A stretch of 64,000 nt of DNA from Alcaligenes aquatilis. GTDB lineage: Bacteria > Pseudomonadota > Gammaproteobacteria > Burkholderiales > Burkholderiaceae_B. The position numbers and the translations under genes are program-made. The DNA lies in contig NZ_CP022390.1 in NCBI RefSeq assembly GCF_003076515.1, forward strand, positions 3,721,642 through 3,785,641. Direction: 5' to 3'. This document shows, in pieces, positions 7,997 through 18,086 of this stretch. The notes beneath the pieces were generated by a model, which worked only from the letters and a program-made list of their open reading frames with translations, made no database searches and was not told the DNA's origin. The stretch's first letter is position 1. Every line of letters begins with the position of its first letter.

Positions 7997-8413
7997 ATGA
8001 GTTTGCTTAATTCTGTTGTGTCGGCCTTGTCGGCTACGGATTCCAAATCCAAAGAGCAGGGCGCCTTGTTGCCTGCGCTGATTCAGGTGATCAGCACGTA
8101 TCCAGGTGGTTTGAGCGGCCTGATTGAACGCTTTCGCGCGGGTGGTTTTGGTGAAGTGGTCTCGTCCTGGATTTCGCAGGGCAGCAATCAGGAAATTGGC
8201 CAGCAGGACTTGCTGAGCGTGATGGGTCAACCAGCGATCAAGCAATTAGAAGATTTGTCGGGTCTGAACCAGCAAAGCGTGCTGGAGAACCTGAAGATCA
8301 TGTTGCCGTCCTTGATCAATCAAGCCAGCCCGAATGGTCAGTTTGATCCGTCCCACATTACCGATGCCAGCAGCTTGCTGGGCGGTTTGGCACAGCTATT
8401 TCGCAAGTCCTGA
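7997..8413 (+). CDS. YidB/DUF937 family protein
   Basis: A 138-residue protein resembling the YidB family (DUF937), small helical proteins of unknown function found across Proteobacteria. The central segment with QGALLPALIQVISTYPGGLS and the tail HITDASSLLGGLAQLF are typical. It is Gln/Ser/Leu rich with no signal peptide or membrane helix, so it is probably cytoplasmic. ATG 7997 is preceded by GGGGAGA at 7984-7990. The gene is single and ends at a bidirectional terminator shared with metY. No function is claimed. Confidence 0.7.
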   Translation: MSLLNSVVSALSATDSKSKEQGALLPALIQVISTYPGGLSGLIERFRAGGFGEVVSSWISQGSNQEIGQQDLLSVMGQPAIKQLEDLSGLNQQSVLENLKIMLPSLINQASPNGQFDPSHITDASSLLGGLAQLFRKS

Positions 8414-8465
8414 TGAGCTTGCGCCAGTAACACGGCCAGCCTGATGGCTGTGTCGAGAAAATATC

Positions 8466-8507
8466 AAAAAGCCTGGAGTCGGTGCTATGCCGATTCCAGG
8501 CTTTTTT
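8466..8507. terminator. Bidirectional terminator between yidB-like gene and metY
   Basis: AAAAAGCCTGGAGTCGG pairs with CCGATTCCAGGCTTTTTT through a short loop, with one G-T pair. It has A-runs on the left and T-runs on the right, so it can end transcription from both convergent genes. Confidence 0.85.
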
Positions 8508-8562
8508 AGCTTGATGCGGACAAACCTGCACAGCTATTGCGGCCTGTACAGGATTTCTGGTT

Positions 8563-9843
8563 TTAGCCGCGTGCCGCTGCTTCCAGGGCTTGTTCCAGGT
8601 CAGCCAGAATGTCGTCGATATGTTCCAGGCCCACGGATAGGCGAACCATGTCCTCGCTCACGCCTACCGCCGCCAGTTCTTCGGCGTTCAGTTGACGGTG
8701 TGTGGTGCTGGCAGGGTGGCAAGCCAGGGATTTGGCATCGCCAATATTGACCAGGCGCAGCACCAGATTCAGTGCGTCGATAAAGCGGGTACCCGCTTCA
8801 ATACCGCCTTTGATACCAAAGGACAGAATCGCTGCAGGTTTGCCGCCCATGTAGCGCTTGGCCAGTTCGTGGTCAGGATGGTCAGCCAGACCTGCGTACT
8901 TGACCCAAGATACCTGTGGGTGGGCGTTCAGATACTCGGCCACTTTCAAGGCGTTTTCGGTGTGGCGTTCCATGCGCAAAGGCAAGGTTTCGATGCCTTG
9001 CAGGATCTGGAAGGCGCTCAAGGGAGCCAAGGCAGCGCCGGTATTGCGCAGCGGAGCCACGCGGCAGCGGCCAATGAAGGCGGCCGGGCCGAAGGCTTCG
9101 GTGTAAACCACGCCGTGGTAGGACGGATCAGGTGTGTTCAGGATGGCAAAGCGCTCTTTGTGCTCGGCCCAAGGGAATTTGCCGGAGTCCACTACCATGC
9201 CAGCGATGGTCGTGCCATGACCGCCCATGTATTTGGTCAGCGAGTGCACCACGATGTCGGCACCGTGTTCGATAGGACGGCACAGGGCAGGGGAGGCAAC
9301 GGTATTGTCGACAATCAGGGGGACGCCATGACGGTGGGCGGCATCGGCCAGCGCACGGATATCAATGATGTTGCCAGCCGGGTTGCCGATGGTTTCGCAA
9401 AATACAGCGCGGGTGCGGTCGTCAATCAGGGCTTCCAGCGCGTCGATGTCGTTGGGCTGGGCAAATTTGACGGTAATGCCTTGGCGCGGGAAGGAGTGTG
9501 CGAACAGGTTGTAGGTGCCGCCGTACAACTTACTGACAGACACAATGTTGTCGCCAGCCTCTGCAATCGTTTGGATAGCATACGTGATGGCCGCCATGCC
9601 AGAGGCGACAGCCAATCCCGCAATCCCGCCTTCCAGTGCTGCGACACGCTCTTCGAGCACAGCATTGGTGGGGTTCATGATGCGGGTGTAAATATTGCCG
9701 GGTACCTTCAGGTCAAACAGATCCGCGCCGTGTTGCGTATTGTCGAAAGCGTAGGAAGTGGTCTGATAAATCGGAACAGCAACAGCTTTTGTGGTCGGAT
9801 CTGGCTGATAGCCAGCATGAATGGCAAGCGTCTCTAGTTTCAT
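8563..9843 (-). CDS. metY: O-acetylhomoserine sulfhydrylase
   Basis: A PLP enzyme of 426 residues that makes homocysteine from O-acetylhomoserine and sulfide, the direct sulfhydrylation route to methionine. It has the Cys/Met metabolism fold: [21 protein letters not shown] binds cofactor, and the Schiff-base lysine is K204 in [10 protein letters not shown]. The 420-430 residue length and the extra loops ([20 protein letters not shown]) separate it from the shorter cystathionine gamma-synthases. The ATG at 9843 has only a weak ribosome site. It is divergent from asmA, and a 17-bp dyad at 9932-9948 lies in the shared promoter region. Sulfide would come from the cys genes at 46-49 kb. Confidence 0.9.
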   Translation of the reverse strand: MKLETLAIHAGYQPDPTTKAVAVPIYQTTSYAFDNTQHGADLFDLKVPGNIYTRIMNPTNAVLEERVAALEGGIAGLAVASGMAAITYAIQTIAEAGDNIVSVSKLYGGTYNLFAHSFPRQGITVKFAQPNDIDALEALIDDRTRAVFCETIGNPAGNIIDIRALADAAHRHGVPLIVDNTVASPALCRPIEHGADIVVHSLTKYMGGHGTTIAGMVVDSGKFPWAEHKERFAILNTPDPSYHGVVYTEAFGPAAFIGRCRVAPLRNTGAALAPLSAFQILQGIETLPLRMERHTENALKVAEYLNAHPQVSWVKYAGLADHPDHELAKRYMGGKPAAILSFGIKGGIEAGTRFIDALNLVLRLVNIGDAKSLACHPASTTHRQLNAEELAAVGVSEDMVRLSVGLEHIDDILADLEQALEAAARG

Positions 9844-9931
9844 GATTGGTTCTGGAATTGATGATCAAGTGGCTTATATAGGATAGAGCAAGCATAACCC
9901 CTGTATGTCGTGAAATGTATCTAAGGCTGCC

Positions 9932-9948
9932 GACATTAATAATATGTC
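9932..9948. promoter_or_regulatory. Inverted repeat GACAT-N7-ATGTC upstream of metY
   Basis: GACATTAATAATATGTC is a perfect 5-bp inverted repeat with a 7-base spacer, about 90 bases upstream of the metY start. This geometry fits a LysR-type activator such as a MetR or CysB homologue. The regulator is not identifiable from the sequence alone. Confidence 0.4.
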
Positions 9949-10116
9949 TTTATTTCCTTCGGTAATAATGGCGTATTACTGACAACCGACTCTGCTTTTT
10001 AGAATACGGGTGGATATTTCTTATTTTCGTTACTTACCAATCGCCCGACATGGGTTAGCATTTCGTATCCGGGCAGATGGCGTGTTGCATCCTGCCCCGA
10101 GGTCCTAGAGGCTTAC

Positions 10117-12831
10117 ATGAAAGTATGGTTTAAGCGGGGCTTATTCAGCCTCGTCGTTTTAGCTATTGTCACGGTGGTAGGCGGGGCGATTTTCCTGCTG
10201 ACATTCAATCCCAATTCGTACAAACAGAAGCTGGCTGATATCGTCCAGCAAAAGTATCAACGTACGCTCAAGATTGACGGTGATATCGAACTTTCTTTAT
10301 TTCCCCGCATCGGCCTGTCCGTGCAGGGGCTGTCCCTGTCTGACCGTAATTCGGAAGATCCCTTCGCTTCTTTGGAAAGCGCCCGCTTTGCCGTGGCGCT
10401 TTGGCCGTTGATCAATAACCGTCTGGTGGTCGATCATGTCGCTGTTACGGGCTTTAAAGCCTGGATTGTGCGCGATGAAGAAGGCAAGTTGAATTTTGAT
10501 GACCTGCTGCAGGCACCACCCGCTGGTCCACCACTGCCGGTGGCTCGTTCTGGCGTGTCTTTGCTGCCCGCTGCCCAAGCGGCCGAGGCTCCACAGGAAA
10601 ACCCCGTTGAGCCCGCACCTGAATCCTTGCCGGTTCCTGAGTTGATTGCCAAGCGTTCCGGTAGCGAGACGGATTTCCAGATTGATATTGCGGGTCTGAG
10701 CCTTAAGGGGGGCGAGATCCATTACTTCAGCAAACGCAGCAATGTGATTGGCCGTTTGCTACAGCTGGAAGTGAATACGGGCCGCATGACCTTTGGTCAG
10801 CCTTTTGATGTGGCGTTCAAAAGCCGCCTGTCGGGTGACTATCCCCTGGCAGACGGTGTGCTGGAGGGGCAGGGGCAACTGAGTCTGGACCCCGCTTCCA
10901 AATCCTATGGCGCCCAGAAACTGAATGTGAGCTTTGTCGGTGATCTGGACGAGTTGCAGGCGCAAAGTCTGACCGTTAAGGGTAATGTGGCTTACAAGTC
11001 CGCCCAGCGTCAGTTCAGCGCCACCAATCTGGATACACAATTGCAAGGTCAGTGGCGGGGCGCTTATCCAGTCAGCGATCTGAGCGCTTCGCTGAGCACG
11101 CCCAAGATGCAGATCGACAGCGTCAGCGATCTGGTGTCGTTCGAAAAGCTGGCTTTGCGTGTTCGTGGCAAGAATGAAGATCAGGACCTGGATCTGGCCT
11201 TGGATGTGCCTCGCATCCAGGTATCGCCTGCCCAAGCGGAAGGATCGCCTGTCGTTGCCAGCCTGAAAGTCAGCGGCCCCCGAGTTTTGGGGCTGGGCTT
11301 GACCTTGCAGGGTTTGTCCGGCAACAGCCAGGAATTGATCTTTGAGCAGGCCAAGCTGGATGGTGCGATCAAACAGGGCAGCCGTGTCGCTCAGTTCAAG
11401 GCAAGCTCCCCCTTGCAGTGGCAACCCTCAAATGAATGGCTGCGTCTGCCGGAGATTCAAGCCAATATTCGTGTTGAAGACCAAGCCGATGCAGGTAGCC
11501 GTTTTGAAATGCCTATCATCGGTCAAGCTGACCTGAACAAAGGCAAGCAGGAATACAGTGCGCAGTTAAGCAGCAGCACCGAGCAGGCTCAAGGCAGTCT
11601 TGATGTGACTTTGCACGATAAGGGCAAGGGTCCCTTGCTGGATGCGATCCTGAAAGCTGACAAGCTGGATTTGGATGAACTGCGCTCGATTTTCTGGGCG
11701 ACGGCCCCTGAAGTGGTACCCACAACAGAGCCGGAACCCCAGGCGCAGGCACCTGAAGCGGCCACCGAGCAGGCGCCAGCTAAAGAGGGCGGTGAACAGG
11801 CCGAGCAGCCCAAGGCCGAAGAGGCAGATGCCGCAGCACCAGCAGAGCAAGAACCCGACGCGGCTTTGTCCTACCCATGGCTGGACAAGGTTACTTTTGA
11901 TCTGCGTTTTGAAATCGAAAAACTGCGCAGCCTGGGTGTGGTGATGGATCAGGTCAAGGCCCAGATCAAGAACCAGGGCCAGGTGGTCAGTTTGTCCCAG
12001 TTCACTGCACAGGCTTATGAAGGCCAGTTCCAGGCCAAGGCCAAGGTTGAGCCAGGCAAGCGTTTTGAGCTGGGTCTGAAGCTGCAACAAATGCAGGTTG
12101 GATCGCTCTTGCTGGATGCTTTCGGCAATGATTATTTGGCAGGCAAGGGCAATGTGAGCCTGGACCTGAAGGCTCAAGGCGCCACGCAGCAAGAACGTCT
12201 GAATGCGCTCGAAGGCGGCCTGACTGTCGATTTGCAGGATGGCAGTTGGCGCAGCGTAGACCTGGACCAAAGTGTGCGTGATATTAATGAGGCCGTACGC
12301 AATGCTTTTAGCGGCCAGATTCCTTTGTTGCTGCCCGAGTCTGACCCCTTGCGTCGCACGGTGTTGAACCGTCTGCAAGGCAATTTGGATATCAAGAAAG
12401 GGCAAGCCACCTTCCGCAATTTCCGCGCAACCACGCCAATATTGACGGTGACCACGGCCAAAGGTGCCAAGCTGGATTTGGTGTCCCAGCAAGCGGATGT
12501 AACCTTGCAGGTGCGTTTGAACCGTAACAACCTGGATGCCGAAGAGCGCAAGTCTTTCCAGGATCTGCGCAATGTGCTGATCCCTATCCATATTTCTGGA
12601 CCTTGGGCAGCGTTGTCCTACCAGATTCAGTGGAAGGACATTGCCAGCAACTCCATCAAGAAAGCGCTGCAGGACGGTTTGCTGGATTTGTTGAGCCAGC
12701 AAGTCTCGGAGGCCAAGGCAGAGTCCAGGCCCGATGTGAAATCCGAGGTGGAACAGATCATCAAGAAAGAGCTGCAAGACAAGGTGCCGCAAACCGTCGG
12801 CGAAGCCATGAAACAATGGTTCAAGCCATGA
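10117..12831 (+). CDS. asmA: AsmA family outer-membrane biogenesis protein
   Basis: A 904-residue inner-membrane-anchored protein of the AsmA family. These proteins span the periplasm as long beta-groove structures and affect lipid traffic to the outer membrane. A single transmembrane helix at about residues 8-30 is followed by the AsmA N-terminal domain (FNPNSYKQKLADIVQQKYQR, then DGDIELSLFPRIGLSVQGLS). The conserved AsmA C-terminal domain lies at about 600-830. Residues about 530-585 form an acidic Glu/Ala/Pro/Gln-rich low-complexity insert, and a second such linker lies near 150-175. The stop codon overlaps the next start as ATGA, so the downstream MOSC-like gene is probably translationally coupled. 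Confidence 0.85.
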   Translation: MKVWFKRGLFSLVVLAIVTVVGGAIFLLTFNPNSYKQKLADIVQQKYQRTLKIDGDIELSLFPRIGLSVQGLSLSDRNSEDPFASLESARFAVALWPLINNRLVVDHVAVTGFKAWIVRDEEGKLNFDDLLQAPPAGPPLPVARSGVSLLPAAQAAEAPQENPVEPAPESLPVPELIAKRSGSETDFQIDIAGLSLKGGEIHYFSKRSNVIGRLLQLEVNTGRMTFGQPFDVAFKSRLSGDYPLADGVLEGQGQLSLDPASKSYGAQKLNVSFVGDLDELQAQSLTVKGNVAYKSAQRQFSATNLDTQLQGQWRGAYPVSDLSASLSTPKMQIDSVSDLVSFEKLALRVRGKNEDQDLDLALDVPRIQVSPAQAEGSPVVASLKVSGPRVLGLGLTLQGLSGNSQELIFEQAKLDGAIKQGSRVAQFKASSPLQWQPSNEWLRLPEIQANIRVEDQADAGSRFEMPIIGQADLNKGKQEYSAQLSSSTEQAQGSLDVTLHDKGKGPLLDAILKADKLDLDELRSIFWATAPEVVPTTEPEPQAQAPEAATEQAPAKEGGEQAEQPKAEEADAAAPAEQEPDAALSYPWLDKVTFDLRFEIEKLRSLGVVMDQVKAQIKNQGQVVSLSQFTAQAYEGQFQAKAKVEPGKRFELGLKLQQMQVGSLLLDAFGNDYLAGKGNVSLDLKAQGATQQERLNALEGGLTVDLQDGSWRSVDLDQSVRDINEAVRNAFSGQIPLLLPESDPLRRTVLNRLQGNLDIKKGQATFRNFRATTPILTVTTAKGAKLDLVSQQADVTLQVRLNRNNLDAEERKSFQDLRNVLIPIHISGPWAALSYQIQWKDIASNSIKKALQDGLLDLLSQQVSEAKAESRPDVKSEVEQIIKKELQDKVPQTVGEAMKQWFKP

Positions 12832-13235
12832 GTGCGAGGGACGTGGTGAGTTTGCCCCAAGAGACGGTTTGCCTGTTGCAAGGCGGTCCGGCTCTAAGTG
12901 GCAGCAAGGCACTGGCCTGCAAGGGGCGCTGGGTATTGGGGGATGATCAGGGGCGGGTTCTGGCTGCTGATGCGTTGCCCGCTTTGGCAGGGTTAAGCGT
13001 AGAGCTGCGTTTTGGTCAACTGGTGCTGCGCGCTCCCGGTATGCTGCGTCTGGAAATTGAAGTGGACGTCATCGAGGACGATCCGGATTCTTTTTCCCTG
13101 TGGCAGGAAAATGGCCAGCCCGTGCAATTGGTGGATGAAGGGGATTTGCCTGCACATTGGTTCAGCCGCTATACAGGCCAGCCCTTGCGGTTGCTAAAGC
13201 GTTTGTCGCAAACGACTAAGCCACCTGCGCTGTGA
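12828..13235 (+). CDS. Stand-alone MOSC N-terminal (beta-barrel) domain protein
   Basis: A 135-residue protein that looks like only the N-terminal beta-barrel domain of MOSC proteins. Typical features are KGRWVLGDDQGRVLAADALP near the start, a LVLRAPGMLRLEIEV strand, and the closing block with LPAHWFSRYTGQPLRLLKR. The catalytic MOSC domain, which carries the sulfur-carrier cysteine, is absent. It starts at the ATGA overlap with asmA (12828-12831). The alternative ATG at 12816 is in the same frame. The role is unknown. A strong terminator follows at 13248, so this is the end of the asmA operon. Confidence 0.6.
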   Translation: MSARDVVSLPQETVCLLQGGPALSGSKALACKGRWVLGDDQGRVLAADALPALAGLSVELRFGQLVLRAPGMLRLEIEVDVIEDDPDSFSLWQENGQPVQLVDEGDLPAHWFSRYTGQPLRLLKRLSQTTKPPAL

Positions 13236-13247
13236 CCCCACATATCA

Positions 13248-13278
13248 CAAGCCCTGCCATGAGCAGGGCTTGTTTTTT
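13248..13278 (+). terminator. Rho-independent terminator of the asmA operon
   Basis: CAAGCCCTGC and GCAGGGCTTG pair around CATGA (13248-13272) and are followed by a run of T. There is no A-run on the left, so it serves the plus strand. Confidence 0.85.
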
Positions 13279-13282
13279 CTGT

Positions 13283-13540
13283 TTATGTCGTGGGTTCGGA
13301 CTGTAGCCGGTGATAGCGAGCCAGCAGGGTTTCCTGGCTTTCCTGGTGTTGGGGGTGAACTTCGATGCACTCGACCGGACACACCACCACACACTGTGGC
13401 TCGTCAAAGTGGCCAACGCATTCCGTACACAGGTTGGGATTGATCTCGTAGATCTCCTCACCCATGTAAATAGCCAGATTGGGGCACTGCGGCTCACAAA
13501 CGTCGCAGTTAATGCATTCTTCAGTAATGTGCAGTGCCAT
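13283..13540 (-). CDS. YfhL-type 4Fe-4S ferredoxin
   Basis: An 85-residue bacterial ferredoxin with two [4Fe-4S] sites. The first motif is CINCDVCEPQCP. The second, CTECVGHFDEPQCVVVCP, has the insertion between its second and third cysteines that marks the YfhL/Alvin type. A charged tail follows. It is a soluble low-potential electron carrier; the partner is not evident. It lies 93 bases upstream of coaD in the same direction, an order also seen in related betaproteobacteria, but the two genes need not share a transcript. Confidence 0.9.
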   Translation of the reverse strand: MALHITEECINCDVCEPQCPNLAIYMGEEIYEINPNLCTECVGHFDEPQCVVVCPVECIEVHPQHQESQETLLARYHRLQSEPTT

Positions 13541-13625
13541 CGCGCAGTGTCCTGATAAACGTGGTCCTTGGATTTGACCAGTCGGTCACCTTACAGTGTA
13601 GTACGGACCGCTGCACAGGGCGAGT

Positions 13626-14782
<1,157 letters not shown>

Positions 14783-14837
14783 TAGCGCTTTGATCGGATA
14801 ATGTGGTCATTCAACAGAATTTTCTAGTGTAAATCGT

Positions 14838-16313
14838 ATGTTCAGTTTTTTTAAAAGAAAGAAGGCCAAGCCAGAGCCACAAGTCACTCAAACGGAGCTG
14901 ACCGAGCCGCTTTCTCCTGCTCAGCCCGAGGCTGACGCATCCCCTGCAGTATCGCAGGAGCAAACTACGCCGATTCAAACGCCGGTGGCCCCGCCTGCTG
15001 TGGTGTTGGATAGTCAGGCTGAACATCGCGCTGCGTCCGAGTCTACGCCCACGCAGCCAGCGGTGCCACAACCGGCCCCGGCCAGTGTCCCGATGCCCGA
15101 GCCTGCGCGTGTCTATGAGCCGGACGGTCAGCCCGTACCCGAACCCGTTCGTACCCCTGAGCCGGAAGTGCCGCCGGTTCCAGAGCCAAGCCGTGCTCCG
15201 GAACCCGAAGTTGTGCCGGTGCCTGAGCCCGAGGTGCAACCGATTCCTGAGCCAGAGCCGCAGCCAGAACCTGAGGTGCAGCCGATTCCTGAACCGGTGC
15301 CGCCGCCAGAGCCAGAGATTGTTCCTGTTCCTGCCCCACAGCCCGAGCCAGTACCTGCTCCTGCCCCAGAGCCAGAGGCCGCCGCCCCAGTGGTAAAAAC
15401 CTCCTGGATGTCTCGCCTGAAACAGGGTTTGTCGCGCACAGGTCAAAGCCTGAGCAGCCTGTTTGTCGGTGCCAAGGTTGATGAATCGCTGTTCGAGGAA
15501 CTGGAAGACGCCTTGCTGATGGCGGACGCGGGAGTCGAGGCGACCGAGAAACTGATTACCGCTTTGCGCGCCCGTGTTCGCAAGGAAAAAGTCAGTGATG
15601 CGGCCCAGGTCAAACAGATCCTGTGCGATATTCTGACTGATCACTTGAAGCCCTTGGAGAAATCCTTTCCTTTGGAGTCGAGCAAGCCGCTGGTTGTCAT
15701 GATTGCCGGGGTGAACGGTGCAGGTAAAACCACGTCTATCGGCAAGTTGGCGCACACCTTCCAGGAACAGGGCGCAAAAGTCCTGTTGGCTGCTGGTGAT
15801 ACTTTCCGGGCTGCCGCTCGTGAACAACTGATTGAGTGGGGAACCCGCAATAATGTCAGCGTTATTGCCCAAGACGGTGGTGACCCGGCTGCAGTGGCTT
15901 TTGATGCGGTACATGCAGGCCGCGCCCGTGATATGGGGGTGGTCATGGTGGATACCGCCGGTCGCTTGCCGACCCAACTGCATCTGATGGAAGAGCTCAA
16001 GAAGATCAAGCGTGTCATCGGCAAGGCTGATGGTCAGGCTCCCCATGAGATTTTGTTGGTTGTAGATGGCAACACTGGCCAGAATGCCATTTCCCAGATT
16101 CGCGCATTTGATGCCGCGTTGGGTTTGACGGGTTTGGTTGTGACCAAGCTGGACGGTACGGCCAAAGGCGGGACGCTGGCTGCCGTTGCCGCCTGTGCGC
16201 AAGGCGTACGTCCTATTCCGGTCTACTGGATTGGCGTGGGCGAGGGCATGCAGGATCTGCAGGCGTTTGTGGCCCGTGAATTTGCGTCGGCCTTGTTGGG
16301 CATGAACGCTTAA
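14838..16313 (+). CDS. ftsY: Signal recognition particle receptor FtsY
   Basis: FtsY is the GTPase receptor that docks SRP-ribosome complexes at the inner membrane. This form has 491 residues. An unusually Pro/Glu-rich N-terminal A domain (about 1-185) opens with a basic patch, [14 protein letters not shown], likely to contact lipid. The four-helix N domain (about 186-280) and the GTPase G domain follow: P-loop [14 protein letters not shown] near 292, DTAGR near 372, [10 protein letters not shown] near 435. Repeated EPEP-type units at about 95-180 form the linker. The repeat composition keeps the opposite strand open, which is not a gene. Confidence 0.95.
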   Translation: MFSFFKRKKAKPEPQVTQTELTEPLSPAQPEADASPAVSQEQTTPIQTPVAPPAVVLDSQAEHRAASESTPTQPAVPQPAPASVPMPEPARVYEPDGQPVPEPVRTPEPEVPPVPEPSRAPEPEVVPVPEPEVQPIPEPEPQPEPEVQPIPEPVPPPEPEIVPVPAPQPEPVPAPAPEPEAAAPVVKTSWMSRLKQGLSRTGQSLSSLFVGAKVDESLFEELEDALLMADAGVEATEKLITALRARVRKEKVSDAAQVKQILCDILTDHLKPLEKSFPLESSKPLVVMIAGVNGAGKTTSIGKLAHTFQEQGAKVLLAAGDTFRAAAREQLIEWGTRNNVSVIAQDGGDPAAVAFDAVHAGRARDMGVVMVDTAGRLPTQLHLMEELKKIKRVIGKADGQAPHEILLVVDGNTGQNAISQIRAFDAALGLTGLVVTKLDGTAKGGTLAAVAACAQGVRPIPVYWIGVGEGMQDLQAFVAREFASALLGMNA

Positions 16314-16335
16314 GCCAAGTTTGGTTGCACAGAAA

Positions 16336-16370
16336 AACCGGCGATGTCTCTAAAGGCATCGCCGGTTTTT
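16336..16370 (+). terminator. ftsY terminator
   Basis: AACCGGCGATG and CATCGCCGGTT form an 11-bp stem ending in a T-run. An A-run on the left could also let it act on the convergent CYTH-CHAD transcript. Confidence 0.85.
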
Positions 16371-16449
16371 TATGGCTGGACTGTCCAAGGGGACAAGTGC
16401 CACCTGGTGGGCCCCAAAGGCTCAGGGGGCTGTTTAGTGGCCTGGGGGT

Positions 16450-17979
16450 TTAGCGTCGTAGCAGTTCAATTTGTGGTTGATGCTGATCCAAGGCATTGAG
16501 CGCATGCTGGGCATGGGCGGCACGTCCTTGGCGGGCATGGGTCAGCCAGTCTCGTGCGAACTGGGCTTGCTCGGGGTTGGCCGCATGTTGGGCATACCAG
16601 TCCAGGGCCACGTCCACGTCGGTCACTGCACCAATCAAGGCCTGACATTCGCGTAGCACTTTGTGCAGCCCCTGTTTGTCGGCTGCGCTGGGCAAGAACT
16701 CCAGGCAGTAGCGCAGGCTCTTGATCCGGTTGCGCAAACGATGTTGCTTGTCCTGACTGATCTGCGCAAAGCGCTGGCCGCGTAGTTGAATCGTTTGAAA
16801 CCAGCGGCTGATACGCGCTTCCACCAGATGTTCGGGCTGGGCCACACCATTGAGTTCCAGCGTGGGGCCACAGATCAGGCTTTGCAGATTACTCAATAGC
16901 AAGGATTGGAACTCGGCAGCGCTGGCCAATTGCACAGGGTCATGCTCCAGGTGGGCCGGAATGGGTTCGGGAGCCGGGCCAGGCATGCCTGCTTGCAGCA
17001 GCAAGGGGGTAATTTCCAGGTGCACCAGGTCGTGGTCACGCGCCTGGCCAAACAAGCCGAAATAATGCGTCAGACGGGTATTGGCGTAGCCTTCGCTGGC
17101 CGACAGCCACATTTTGAACAACTTGCGGCAGGAGCGCAGGCGGCGCAGGCCCACGCGCATCAAGGCCAGATAGTCGGCCTGGCGGGAGGAGTCTGGGCGT
17201 ATGCCATCCACGCCCGCCAGCAAAGCAGCATTGCGAATGACCTGCTCCAGGCTCATGGTGGCGCTCAGGCTGTAGAACTGTTCCAGCTCTTCGGTGTCGA
17301 CAAAATGCGGCTTGGGTAAATCGTAGGCTTTGCGCGTCAAGGCGGCAGCAACCTGCTCGGGTGACAGGTCCAGGCTTTCGGATTTGGCCCGCCGGCGATC
17401 CACTAGGCTGGCCAGTGCATCGCCGCGCTCGGACTTGCTGCGCATCTCCAGAATCAGGCCATGCTTGTACAGCCAGCGCTGGCCGACTTCAAACATGGTC
17501 AGGCTCTCGCCGCGAATCAGCTCAATTTCCAGCTCGTTGACCTGTAGTGTCAAGCCATTGGATTCGATGTGACCTACGTCATAGGCCAGCTCCAGCTCCG
17601 ACTGTCCCTGCTTGATCAGGGCCAGTTCGCGCTGGATTCGGGTTTGATAGCGGGCTTGAATCTGATCCGCGTAGCGGGACAGTGCTGTATGGGCAGGCGT
17701 GTCCTGATACAGGCTCAGATCCAGCTTCGGGCCTGGGCGGGGGTGATTGAGTTCAATGCGGGACAGGGTGTCAGGACCGGGCAGCTTGACGGTTTGAACC
17801 CATTGCTCGCCTTCCTTGCGCAGTCGCAGGGCGATACTTGAGCGCGCCAAATCGCGTTCGGGCGTGTCAAAGTAAATGGCATTTAAGGTAATGCTTCCCG
17901 TGCGTACCGCGTCAAAGGCGGTCAATAAACCGGGACGGGCACTCTCGGGTACAAAAAATTTCAGTTCTTGTTCTAGCAC
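16450..17979 (-). CDS. CYTH-CHAD domain protein (probable inorganic triphosphatase)
   Basis: A 509-residue protein with an N-terminal CYTH domain (about 1-205) and a C-terminal CHAD domain (about 220-500). CYTH shows EQELKFFV (the ExExK motif), IYFDTPERDLARSSIALRLR and repeated Glu/Arg strands lining the triphosphate tunnel. CHAD is helical and rich in His/Arg (VGLRRLRSCRKLFK, RNRIKSLRYCLEFL), fit for binding polyphosphate. E. coli YgiF with this layout hydrolyses inorganic triphosphate. The start is uncertain. GTG 17979 puts ExExK at the N terminus as in the family, while a TTG at 18027 would add 16 unlikely residues. Confidence 0.85.
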   Translation of the reverse strand: MLEQELKFFVPESARPGLLTAFDAVRTGSITLNAIYFDTPERDLARSSIALRLRKEGEQWVQTVKLPGPDTLSRIELNHPRPGPKLDLSLYQDTPAHTALSRYADQIQARYQTRIQRELALIKQGQSELELAYDVGHIESNGLTLQVNELEIELIRGESLTMFEVGQRWLYKHGLILEMRSKSERGDALASLVDRRRAKSESLDLSPEQVAAALTRKAYDLPKPHFVDTEELEQFYSLSATMSLEQVIRNAALLAGVDGIRPDSSRQADYLALMRVGLRRLRSCRKLFKMWLSASEGYANTRLTHYFGLFGQARDHDLVHLEITPLLLQAGMPGPAPEPIPAHLEHDPVQLASAAEFQSLLLSNLQSLICGPTLELNGVAQPEHLVEARISRWFQTIQLRGQRFAQISQDKQHRLRNRIKSLRYCLEFLPSAADKQGLHKVLRECQALIGAVTDVDVALDWYAQHAANPEQAQFARDWLTHARQGRAAHAQHALNALDQHQPQIELLRR

Positions 17980-18086
17980 AGCATCGCACTCGAGAAATCG
18001 CCCACAACAGGTGGGCGGATAAAACAATTATTTTGCATGTAAACCCGTCAAACTTGAAGTAGCGACACCCCTATAAGTGTGTGCAG

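Noticed and set aside
8692-9837. Long plus-strand frame opposite metY
   Set aside because: Antisense shadow; metY has all catalytic motifs and this frame has none.
9844-9960. Search for a SAM riboswitch before metY
   Set aside because: No pseudoknot or aptamer consensus for the SAM classes could be found; only a short dyad is present.
11566-12912. Long minus-strand frame opposite asmA
   Set aside because: Antisense shadow with no recognisable domain and no promoter region.
15085-15400. CRISPR-like short repeats
   Set aside because: The repetition is codon-level Pro/Glu coding inside ftsY, without regular spacers.
14811-16202. Long minus-strand frame opposite ftsY, Arg/Gly/Trp-rich
   Set aside because: Produced by the reverse complement of the Pro/Glu repeats. 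The composition is repetitive and the true gene is plainly ftsY.
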